A DNA stretch of 37,387 bases, from NCBI GenBank assembly GCA_018524725.1, contig JAEUWP010000165.1:1-37387 (forward strand). The letters are read 5' to 3'. This DNA is from Podaxis mareebaensis (taxonomy: Eukaryota > Basidiomycota > Agaricomycetes > Agaricales > Agaricaceae). The notes under the pieces were generated by a model. It worked only from the letters and a program-made list of their open reading frames with translations. It did no database searches and was not told where the DNA came from. Shown here piece after piece: positions 1-9,970 of the stretch (positions within the stretch are counted from its first letter, which is position 1; each line of letters starts with the position of its first letter). Made by a program: the position numbers and the translations under genes.

Positions 1-1877
1 TACAGTTCTCGAAGCAAGAAATATGCTTCGAACCTGCTGTGGATGTTGACGTGGTGGTTGTTCATGAACCGCCATAATCGAATTACTTGTCTCGGGGTTG
101 TAGGTAGACCCCGGCCTGCGATGTGGTGGACAGTGCCCTTCTTGTTGCTGTGGATGAACTCCCTACCTTGGAGTTCACTGTTTGCAGCAATTCGGGCATT
201 TGTACCAGTGAACACAGTGTTTATTCACTGGCAGTAGTAGACGTCATGCGACAACATTCTGTGCATGAAGTTGTCGTGTTCTCGAATGCCGGGTTCGGTT
301 CCCCAGAGTCCCCAAAAGTTGGGGACTCTACCTCCGTGGCCGATGCAGTCTGATACATCGGCACAGTCGTCATTATTTGATGATGACACCTTTGATTTGT
401 TCTTGTTCTTCTTACGACGATTCTTTGTGGAATCGTTGTCATCGCTCGAGTATTCCAGGCCTGATAGTCGTTCATCTGGGTCGTCTGGACTGTACCGGAC
501 GAACTCATGATGTAGTCGGATTTCAGACTCTGGGAGGAGAGTTCCTGGTGGGTGTACCAGGATTGGTTGGCCAAAGGAGAGTCCCTCAAATAGGGACTCC
601 GATGGGACGATGCCGCTTGAGGTCTGTTTTACTGACCTCAATGGGGTTGTTTGAGGAGGTTCTGTCATGGGGACATCGATGTCCCCAGACGGTACCTCCT
701 TGATGTATGGTAAGGTGATGTCAGCCGGTGGTGGTGGTGGCTGATGTGAGGTTGAAATGGTCGGTGGAGGCGAAGGTTGACGACGTTGGCGAGGTAATGG
801 TTTTACCTCGTTACCAGTGCATGGTGTCGGGGTCGTCGGAGTCTGTGGGGTGCTATGCACCCCCTGTTGAGACGACGTTGTCAATTGAGACATCGCGCGT
901 CGTTTTGCGGGCCATTCTTCTTCGTGGTCCGACTTTTCGTTTAGTTGTCGTTGCAGGTTTGAGACCTGCCTCTGTAGTAAACTGTTTCGTCCTTCGAGCA
1001 TGACGAAATGATCTTGCAGACTACGGAGCTTCGTGAGAAGCTCCTCGATAATTGCGTTACAAGCACCATGTTGGGAGCTGGTGCTTACTTCTGATATCAG
1101 GTCTATAGGTAGACCTGCTTTGTTGAGTTGGTTCATTAGCTCTTGGACATACTGGTTGTCCTCGAGCTCTATATCTACAGCTCTTTGCTTTCCTCAGGCT
1201 TTTGAGGAAAGGGCAGGCTGTGCTGACTCGGTTGATTTCTGTTTGCCCTTGTCCTTAGAGGACGAGGGCGCTGGGGAGTTTTTTGTTCTACTCCTTCCTT
1301 GAGTCGAGGTGACCAAGGATGATCAAGATGGAGGAGCGTTGTTCCTCCCTATGTTGGTTGCCAATGATGATGTTGGGGCCAGCGTTGTTGGTCGTGGTGT
1401 TGTGGCTGGCTGATCTTGGGTCGGCAGTGACAGCTGCGGTTGCGGTGGAAGTGGCAGCATTTGTTGGATTGGTGCAGTGGTGGGTTGTTGGTATGGTGGG
1501 TATGGCGCCAATGGAGGAGGGTAGGGTCCATATGGTTGAGTGAAACCGTACATGTGTGGAGGAGGTGGGTAGAATGCAGGGTATGGGTAACCCTGCGTGA
1601 AAGGTTGGGGTGGCAGAGGCATCGCATGTAAATGCGATGGATCCATTTGACTTGGACCTTGTGGTATCGAGCCCACAAGGTTAGATAGTAGTGCTTGCTG
1701 GGCAGCGAGTTGCTGCCCATTGTGGTGAGGAACTGGGATTGGGTCAGGTGATACGTCCATTGCCCTCCCCCCTTCGAGGCCCGTTGGAGGGCCTCCAGGA
1801 TGTGCAGGGTGATTTGCGTCACCCTGCGCTGATGCGTATTGTTGATTTTGGGTGTGTTGGGGTTGTTGCGCGTCCAT
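1..1877 (-). pseudogene. Third ORF downstream of pol, Pro/Gln-rich with coiled coil, function unknown
   Basis: The ORF starts at an ATG (1875-1877) in a strong context (ACCACCATGG) after a spacer behind the chromodomain. It stays open to the window edge except for TGA codons at 1323, 1194 and 225. The first 180 residues or so are rich in Pro, Gln and Tyr. A Ser/Lys-rich linker follows, then a heptad-like segment with Leu and Gln repeats (about 1000-1090), an acidic Ser/Asp stretch followed by a Lys/Asn-rich basic tract (about 370-450), and a more conserved-looking end with Trp, His and Arg. I do not recognise the family. It resembles the N-terminal part of gag in composition, so it could be a second structural protein. 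No signal peptide or membrane segment is evident, which argues against an env-like protein. Confidence 0.6.
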
Positions 1878-2003
1878 GGTGGTGGTGTTGAAGTGAGGAT
1901 GAATTAAAGTTATTTGTCCTGTCTTTGTGTTCCCAAACATTGGGAACGTGATCCTCAGGGTCAAGTGTCCAAATTTGGACACTATCAATTTTTCCACGGA
2001 TAG

Positions 2004-3725
2004 TCATTGACTGATCCGTGGTAATTGTTGAATTGAGTTAGCACCTTTCAGCTCTAGATACCGATCTAGAGCTGCTAGGTCTTTACAATGGCGATACGGC
2101 TCCCATGTCATATCGCCTAGACTCCAGCATACCTGGAATTCTGCCTTGCCATTGTTTGTGAAATGATGACCAATGATTTCGTCAATGAACCATTCATGTT
2201 TGTCGTCTACGCCAAAGTCGTAGGGTTCCGGTTTATTTCGGCTAGGGAATAGTGTATTGTCCAATGCATTATAGGGCCGAAGCAATGATATGTGGAACAT
2301 CGGGTGTATTCGACATTCCTGCAGGGCTGGTGGTAGCTCGAGACAGTAGTTAGACGTCTCAGGTTTGGCTTCCAGGACCTTAAAGGGTCCAATGAACTTT
2401 GGACAGAGCTTTCGAGCTCTGCCTTTCAGCAAGTTCAGGTTCTTGGTGGAGAGGAATACCAGATCCCCGACTTTAATGTCGGGTTCGGGCCCTCTCTTTT
2501 TGTTCACCTGGCGGGTTTGGAAAACCCATGCTTCTATGATGGCATCATGAGCGGACGCCAAGTTTATCAGGGCGGCTTCGGCAAATAGTCTAACACCCTT
2601 AGGGGGTGTTAGGTTGCCCCGTATTTCTCGGATCATGCTGGGCATGTATCCACTGTTCAATTCGAACGGTGCATACCCAGTAGTGGCCGATATACTTGAG
2701 TTTATAGCAAACTTGGTCATGGGTACCTTGTCTACCCAGTTTTTCTGGTCATGGCTGACCGTTGCTCGGAATATCTGTCCGATATTCTGGTTCATGCGTT
2801 CAGTCTGTCCGTCCATTTGTGGGTGGAATGATGTGGACATTAGGAGCTTGGCTCCTAAAATTTTATGGAGTTCTATCCACCAAATGGAGGTGAACTTTGA
2901 ATCTTGATCGCTTACAATTGAGCTAGGGAGGCCATGTAGCCTCACGATCTCTTGTAGGTAGATCCAAGATAACTCAGATGCTTTCATCCGCGTATGTACT
3001 GGGATCAGGTGTACCATACTCGTCATTCTACAAATGACGACCCAAAGGTAGTCAAAGCCTTTGGATTCAGGGAATGGGCCAACGAAGTCCATTCCAATGG
3101 AATCCCAAGGCTTGGTTGGGACTGGTAGTGAGTGCAGTGTCCCGGAAGGTTTCGTATTTGAGACCTTCGAGCATTGACATATTTCACATGTTCTGCAGAA
3201 CATGCATGCGTCTTTGGCTAATTTTGGCCACCAGTACCACCTTCAGAGGTACTCTGCTGTCCGTTGATCACCGAAGTGACCAACGATCTCGTGAGCTTTA
3301 TTCAAAAGCTCTGTAATTAAGGTTCGATTGTTGGGGACACATACTACCTCCCGTCCTTGGGGGGTAGTTCTTCTAATAATACCGTCATTGTTGATGGTAA
3401 AACCACTGTATTTCTCAGGTGCTTCAAGCACCGCTGAAAATATGGGGTCGGATGTGTATCCCGATGTGATTGTATTCATCACGTCGCTTGGGAGCTCCAT
3501 TGGAGCTTTGGTGGTGACATTACCCGTTAACATGTCTCCCAGTGTTGGGGACTTGGCAAGTCGTCCTTGTGGCTCCTGTTGAGCAACCTGTCTCTGGGCT
3601 GCTTCTTGGAGCTCACAAGCTTCGACCTCTCGTTCTTCCTGCCGTTCACACAGGCAGTCACTTTGCCACAATGGTCGCTCGGCCATTGCCTTGACTCTGT
3701 CGAGGAGATGCTCGATTTCCTCGGT
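2004..3725 (-). pseudogene. Gypsy integrase and chromodomain part of pol
   Basis: Integrase joins the cDNA to host DNA. The zinc-binding His residues lie before the TGA at 3243 and the Cys pair (CRTCEIC) just after it. The catalytic core has the first Asp in GMDFVGPFP, the second in VSDQD and the Glu in GQTERMNQ, so the DDE triad is intact. A C-terminal domain follows (GRARKLCPKFIGPFKVLE). A chromodomain-like segment (FIDEIIGH, later MTWEPY) then lies about 60 residues before the end. The TGA at 3243 falls in EYL-stop-RWYWWP, where homologs have Arg. The TGA at 2004 follows the chromodomain and may be the genuine pol stop. Several Gln residues sit where homologs carry Arg, as expected from CGA to CAA change. 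Confidence 0.92.
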
Positions 3726-5336
3726 TCATTGTAAGGGTAGATCCTCGCAGTGAGGATCGATTTTGTAGTTGACTTGGACGTAGTCTCCAGGGGAGTGTTC
3801 CTCTCCTGGGGTATCACTTTCGAAGTAGTGAGACAAGCAGTCCGCTACCTTGTTTCGTTCCCCTTTGACATAAGTGATGTCAAAGTTGAAGCATGACAGG
3901 TAGTCCATCCATCGTTGTTGTCGACTGGACAATCGCATTTGGGTTTTGAAAAACTCAAGCACTTTGTGGTCCATGATTACATGGATCCGATAACCAACAA
4001 GTTTATCTTCCCACTTCATTAGCGCTTCCAATATTGCTAGTGTCTCGAGTTCGTGCATGGCATAGTTTTGCTGTGCTGGGGTGAACTTCTTGGACATGAA
4101 CCCTGCTGGGCGGCAGTCTGCCCAGGTGGGTCCTTGTCCGTACATAGCTCCGACACCTGTCTTAGAGGCGTTGCAGATGATCCATATAGGTTCCCCAGTT
4201 CTGGGGTCTATCGGTTTGACGATGGGGGTCTTCTCGCAGATCCTCTTCACCATGTCAAAACATCGTTGGTGAAGGGGCCTCCAATGGAATGGAGTCCTGT
4301 TCTGAGTGATTGCGAGCAGTGGCCCGGTGTATGCAGATACATCTGGCAAAAAGTTTGCCAGGTAGTTGACAAGTCCAACGAATCGTTGGACGTTGGTATA
4401 GTTTCTGGGAGTGCGCCACTCCCAGATGCAGGTCAATTTGTCTTCGTCTGGGTGTATCCCTTGGTCATCGATAATATGACCAAGGCAGTCGACGCGATCT
4501 GCATACAGATCGCATTTGGATTGTTTGACATATAGCTTGTGTTTGCGCAGTCGCTCGAACACAAGCCGTAGATGATCTTCATGCTCATCTATCAAGTCAG
4601 AGAATATGAAGATGTCATCAAGGTATACGTGTACACATATACCTATGACGTTGCGAAATATAGCAGTCATCAACCACTGAAAGGTTGCAGGGGCATTGCA
4701 ATCCCCTTGCTGCATTATGTTGCTAACATACGTGCCAGCAATTGTGGCAAATCCCGTTTTGTCTACGTCTTCCAGATGTATTTGGACTTGTTCGTAGGCG
4801 TCAGCGAGATCGATTTTGGATCGATATTGCGCTCGAGCAACGTCTTCTCGAATGACGTCTTGGTCTGGCAAGGGCGTGGCGTCCTTGACAGTGTTTTCAT
4901 TTCATTGTCATGCATCTATGACTGTTTGTAGTCAACCATCTTTCTTTGGAATGCACAGTAACGGCGCTGCTTGGGAGACATGTCATGGCTCCCACCATCT
5001 TGCGTTCACATAACGGTTGAGTTTCTGGTGAAACTCCCTGCATAGAGATTGAGGGCATCGAGGAGTGAAGTAATTGTACTTCTTGTTCTCATCAATGAGG
5101 TTTATTTCATGATTTACTTCACGAAATGGTGGTAATTCATCGGGAGGACCTTGCATGATGTCCTCGAATTCGCTGAACCACTGCTGGCACAGAGTCGGTA
5201 TGTTTTTCTTGGAATACCGACCTTGTCACTCAGGGTGGCAATTCCTCTTTTCAGCATTAATACGAGTGTTTCGTATTTGTGTTTCTGAATCGTCTTCCAG
5301 TGGAAGACGAGTGACGATCATACTGCGGAGTTGATC
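3726..5336 (-). pseudogene. Gypsy reverse transcriptase and RNase H part of pol
   Basis: RT motifs are clear: PKKDG, then VIDA, TPLPDQD, KIDLADAY, and the catalytic box YLDDIFIFS with both Asp residues intact. The RNase H domain follows, but its first catalytic Asp has become Asn (ICNASKTGVGA, where the family has DAS), and FDF has become FNF. Both fit G-to-A change at a CpG spanning two codons. TGA codons at 5226, 4983, 4932, 4908 and 4902 interrupt the N-terminal part; the last three fall where homologs have Arg in the conserved VIDARQR region. The frame is otherwise uninterrupted. This copy cannot encode working RT/RNase H without those stops and substitutions being absent. Confidence 0.93.
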
Positions 5337-6635
5337 TCACACCATTTTATCAGGGTAATGTACCCTGGTAAACTCCTGGGTTTCGACTACATCGTTGAAG
5401 TTGGGTTGTGTGAACCCAGTTGAAGTTGGTAGTTCGTCCCCAGGATGACGCATTTCCCATATGCCGCAGACCATGGCGTTCCATTCTGCAGGCATTCGGG
5501 GGTCATAATACCACTCGAACATTGGGTTCTGAGCTGGTCTGTCTATCAAACGAGACTTGTATCTTGTTTTTTGTGGTCCATGAGGGGCATTTTGTCCCTC
5601 TTGATTTGGTGAAGGGGGCGCTTTCTCCTTTGGTTTGTGTCTCTTGGAAGAGACCTTGTGTTCTTCTTGATCCACGTCCCCCCTTCGAGAGTTCATGGAA
5701 CTCTCGACCTTTTCTAGGAGGTGATGGCTATCATGGGGTAATGTTTCCCCTCGGGGACTTTGTTCGTCATCTCGAACTTCTTCTATGGATGTTCAATGAA
5801 TATTATCTCGTCGAACATCCTCCACAAGTCAACTTGACTTGTTTTTGTTGGTTGCACGGTGGTGACGCAGGCGAGTATCTGATTCGCCAGCAAAATTCAC
5901 CACCGCTATGGTTTCGTTCCTGATTCTGACTTCATTCTTGATGAAGTCGAGGATGATGTTATTTGTATGCATGAATGGCATACTGATTATCATGTCGTAG
6001 CGATCGAAGTTCACTACATCTACATACATAGAGGTACATATGTTTCCAATGGCGACATTTACTGTTGCTCCATACTTGACAGTGGATCGACTGCCCACTG
6101 TCCCCAGCTGCAGTGTGTGAGGGTCTAATAGTTCGTTGACCCTGATGCCAGCCACTTGTGCAAACGTGGGGGTTATGCTGGTAGTCGTACTACCGGAGTC
6201 CCACAGTGTCCAAGCGTCAATACTGTTGATGCTGACAAGAGTGGTGAGACATTGTTTCTCACTGGGGGATGCTTGGGGCTGAAGGATCTTATCCTTCTCT
6301 TTATGGAGGGTGATGCGACGTACCCTCACTTCGTGGTCTGGTTTCTCGCTGGGCTCGACAGTAAGAGTGTCGACGACATCGAAGTCATCGCAGTCTTTGT
6401 CGTTGACATCTTCTGCATCGCCAATCATGGCAGCGAAATCATATTCGTCGTCAACATCAGATCCGTAGTCTGACTCGATGACTTCGACTTGTACTAGTTC
6501 ATCTCCGTTTGACAAACTAGACTCTGGTTCTTCTTGGACCTCAGTGTTGTCATCTGAGGTCAAGACCTGTTCGATTTCTTCAACTTCTTGTTGAAGAACT
6601 TCTTCATCGTTCGCTGGAATGACTGTGTGTGCGGC
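5337..6635 (-). pseudogene. Gypsy aspartic protease part of pol
   Basis: The retroviral-type protease motif LWDSGSTTTSI holds the catalytic Asp. The fold continues through LGTVGSRSTVKYGA to the second hydrophobic turn near MIISMPFM. An acidic N-terminal linker (Glu/Asp-rich, 6300-6600) separates it from the zinc knuckle. The segment shares one frame with gag and RT and is interrupted by TGA at 6636, 5829, 5793 and 5337. After the protease, residues from about 5700 to 5340 form a charged connector leading toward RT. Confidence 0.88.
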
Positions 6636-9593
6636 TCATACATAGCTGCGTCGTTTCCCCTTCTCTGGGCATTCTTGTGCCCAGTGGCCATGTTTTCTGC
6701 ATTCATAACAAAGCCCTTTCTCCGTGGCCTTGTTGCCTTGGATCAGCTTCACAGGTGCTCTGTTTTGCACTTGAGGTTTAAATTGGGCCTTGGGTTTATG
6801 CTGTCAAGGTGGAGGTCTCGATGGTCGCTTTGGTGGAAAGGCATTCGAGGGTCGCCTTAGCTCGTGAGCAGGAATGCGATCCCGTCCTGCGGATATGTGT
6901 CGAGGAACCCATGTGGTCCTCATTCTTGGTTCTGCCGTGGCAGGTTTCTTTGGGAAGCCTGCCGATGGTTCGTGTGATCAAGAGGGTTTCAAAACCCTTT
7001 CGAAGAAGGTGCTGCTTTGCATCCAATTCTCGTAATCGGCCGTGTGCACTACGAAGTCTTTGAGTTGGTTCATTTCAGGTGACAGTCCTCTGTCGAACAT
7101 AAGGAAGTGTCTCATAGTTTGCGGTAGACCTTCTAAGAAGGTCTCGATGAGAGAATAATTGTCGGGATGGACTGCCATATCTTGCGAGTAGCCCAAGATG
7201 GCGTCGTAATAGTGTTGAATCCCTTCCTTGGGATTGTATTTGACTCCCTTGAGGCTTTCACGAGCCTCATGCATCGATGTCGGTCTGATAAATCTGTCAT
7301 AGAGCGCCGTTATGACACTTTTGAAAGTCCAATCATATTTACTACGATCTATGCTAAGTACATGGTGAACGAACATCTCTTTTGCCTCTCCAATGAGATA
7401 GTATTGGAGGGTCAGGATGCGTAAATGGTCCATGGCAGGGTTTTGTCCCCCTAGTCCCTTCATGGCGAAGTCAGCACAGAGACTTGTCACAAATGACAAC
7501 AAGTCTCTGAATCGGTGACTTCCACTGTATGGCTCCAAGCTCTTTTCTGTGGGGAGCTTGTTCAACGAAGGTTTATAACCTTCAGGATATTCGATTGGTT
7601 GTGTGAGGTATTGGTCGATCGTTCTATGTAGACGATCATACATCAGATTATTGTAGCTCTGGACGGATTGTACGATCCCCAGAGTTACGGACTCGTCACA
7701 TGCTTCTCTAACTAGGGAGTAATGACAAGTCCCTCGACTTGGTGTTGGGAGTCGTGAGGTGTTATGCACCTCTCATTCCTCCTCTTCTTCATCCTCTTCT
7801 TCTTCCTCCCGTACTGGAGGGAGGTTTCGGAGAGGGTTTAGGTTACATAGCGGGGGCAAGCTTTGTCCCCGCGAAGGCGGTAGTACTGGTTGTTGGGGTG
7901 GGGAGGCCACCCTAACTGTTTTGCAGGGGTTGGATGTTTGAGGCATCTTAAGGGGGCCTCCGAAGAATACACGAGTAGCGAGTTTTTGCTCCTTGTGTTC
8001 CGACATAGTCGCTTCAACAGGTATATGTCCGTTGAACCTAACGTACTGGTCGTCTATCATAGACAACCCACGAGTGTGGATATCTTCGTTACGCATTCGT
8101 TGTAGAGCGATACGGTCACTCCATTTGTCGGCATGAGGGGTTCATTTAGCCGTGGGTAGTGCGAATGGCATGCTCGATGCTTGGATTGTATTAGCATTCA
8201 CCCAAATGCTAGTAGCTGAGGGCTGTTTGGCTTTGACATTTGATGTCGAAGCCACTGGAGATTTACTGCCGACCAATGGTTCGGCTGTTGGCAGGGGTGG
8301 AGCGGTTTGTTTTATCATTCCTGAGTTTGGTTTAGCAAGATTCATTGCAAGGTAGTTGCTACCTTGCATCATCGTCCTCGGTGATGGTGCACCCATTAGT
8401 CCTTTCCCCTTAGGAGAGGGGATAGGGGGTAGTCATGGTGACCATCGTGAGTTTGAGATGGTAATCTGACTTTGGTGGTCAGGCTGCATTAACAGTGAGG
8501 GTGGTTGTATTTGCGATGCCCCACCAGTTGGGGCATAGCGTTGTTGATGGTTTGCGAAGGTGTTGTTTCCCAGGACAGTTTCGCTGTCCATGACGGTGGA
8601 CTCTTCGATAGTAAAGTGGGCAGCTCTAAGGCTGTACCCTTGTGCGTGTCATTGTTGTGTGCTAAGGCATTCATTGTACACCTGGTCTGTCTCCCCAGGT
8701 TGCCGGGGTGCATGCAAGTGCACCACAGCTTGGGCAGTGTTCGATAGAGTGGCAGGCGATGGTGGTGCAATGCCAAGTTGTGGTTGGGGCATTGCTGGCG
8801 GTCTGTCATTATTGCATTGATGATTGTGTTCGTGCACTGGGTGTTGTTCGGCCCTCTTGATTGCCTCATCAATTTTGGCATTGAGGGGATCAAAGGTGAT
8901 CCCATCATTAGTGGAGTTGAGAACGTGCTCGAGGTATGGTTGTGTGGGTTGTATCTTGTACATGCTGTGCATGGGCGTAAGGTCAGTTCATTTGACCTTC
9001 GTGGCCCAAGCCTTTTGGTAGGCCATGCAAAGCTTTGTTAAAGCTTTGATATAAGTGGTGCGGAATCGATTGGAACTGACTTCTACTGGCAAGTCGGTTT
9101 CCCTGTACAACTCCGCTACGATTGTTTCGGCATATACCAACATCTGGTGTTGGCGTTGGCGTTTGATAATGCCATAGTCTGTAAATATTGAGTTGACTTG
9201 GTCTTCTAGGGAGACCACGTCGGTAAGGGTTGGTGGTGAGAATTCTGGTGTCGATGGTTCAGACTGTGAACCATCAGACCGGTGTGCTGTGTTGGGCGAC
9301 ATGGGTTGTGCTGCGAGGGGATGTCTCACTTCAAGTTTGGGGAAAAGAGGAAGCTCCTCTGGAGCTTCCTCACTGGTAGTGGATGAGTCGTGATTCGATG
9401 CGTCCGTTGGAGGGATGGTGATGGGAATTGGTGACGTTGGGTCGTTGTGTGGTGAGGGGATGGATGGGGGATGGGGTGTAGGTGGGGTGTGTGCGTCTTG
9501 TGCACTTGCATCGTGCGTCGTCACATCGAATTGTGGTTGCATGTCTTCGGACACGTCGTAGTGCCTGGGGGGGTGGTTGTACTGTGAGGTCAT
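6636..9593 (-). pseudogene. Gypsy Gag with CCHC zinc knuckle
   Basis: Gag forms the virus-like particle. The start is taken at the ATG at 9593, the first in the long frame after the leader. The N-terminal third is Pro/Ser/Thr-rich and low complexity. An acidic Glu run lies near 7775-7800. The conserved capsid-like domain spans 7770-6980, with Trp and aromatic positions and the PEMNQLKDFVVH region. A basic linker leads to a zinc knuckle at 6669-6710 with perfect spacing (CYECRKHGHWAQEC, CX2CX4HX4C). In-frame stops at 8988, 8649, 8433, 8142, 7773, 6978, 6804 and 6636 are all TGA. The upstream frame is open enough that a single gag-pol polyprotein, as in Tf1-like elements, was probably ancestral. 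Confidence 0.88.
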
Positions 9594-9970
9594 TTGTGTG
9601 AGTGGTGACGAGAGGTTTTTGCTTTAGGCTTTTAAGTGCAATAATTGCGTTTAATGGATTCGCTTAGTACATGCCCAAGTGTGGGGTACAGTAAAAAAGT
9701 GTAAACCCGTTGGGTTTACTTAGAGCGTATGACCTTACATTCACACCGAAGTACTGTAAGCCTGATGTATTGGGTGTACTTATGGTATGGTATAAGGTCA
9801 GCTGTCCTAATGACAGCTGACAACAAGATTTATAAGGAGTGCATTTTGATGGATTGAGTAATCCATCAAGGTCCAAGACAAACAATAAAAACAAATGATT
9901 AATTATTAATGAGCGACTCAAAATAATCCGGAACAATTGATGATACGACTGTAAGGGCCCAGCCCTTACA
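9594..9970 (-). repeat. 5' LTR and leader of the gypsy element
   Basis: Read on the minus strand it begins TGTAAGGGC at 9970 and contains a TATA-like TTATAAAT near 9829-9836, so transcription would run leftward into gag. The 3' boundary of the LTR and the primer binding site cannot be fixed without the second LTR; I see no clear tRNA-complementary PBS. Four near-contiguous perfect hairpins lie here: 9701-9719 (8-bp stem), 9797-9821 (10), 9846-9869 (10) and 9949-9971 (10). The element terminus is itself inside the last stem. Confidence 0.6.

Larger units (their letters stand above)
1..9970 (-). mobile_element. Ty3/gypsy chromodomain LTR retrotransposon, left end beyond the window
   Basis: Read on the minus strand, the order is 5' LTR and leader, gag with a zinc knuckle, aspartic protease, reverse transcriptase, RNase H, integrase, chromodomain, then a further ORF. 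This is Ty3/gypsy order, and the chromodomain places it among chromoviruses. Everything from the gag ATG at 9593 to position 1 is in one frame, with no frameshift. There are 22 in-frame stops, all TGA. The 3' LTR is not in the window, so the element exceeds 9.97 kb, long for a fungal chromovirus. The element end at 9970 is inferred from the LTR-like terminus TGTAAGGGC (minus strand) and because transposase coding sequence begins at 9971. The copy is not competent for transposition as it stands. Confidence 0.93.

Noticed and set aside
1..1877. Envelope-like protein downstream of pol
   Set aside because: No signal peptide, no membrane helix and no cysteine pattern; the composition is gag-like.
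6630..6640. Programmed readthrough between gag and protease at TGA 6636
   Set aside because: The frame continues, but there are 21 other TGA codons in the same frame, so this one has no special status.
225..8990. TGA read as a sense codon (recoded genetic code)
   Set aside because: Where homologs are familiar the stops fall on Arg rather than Trp or Sec, many CGA codons remain, and neighbouring nuclear genes show no such use of TGA.
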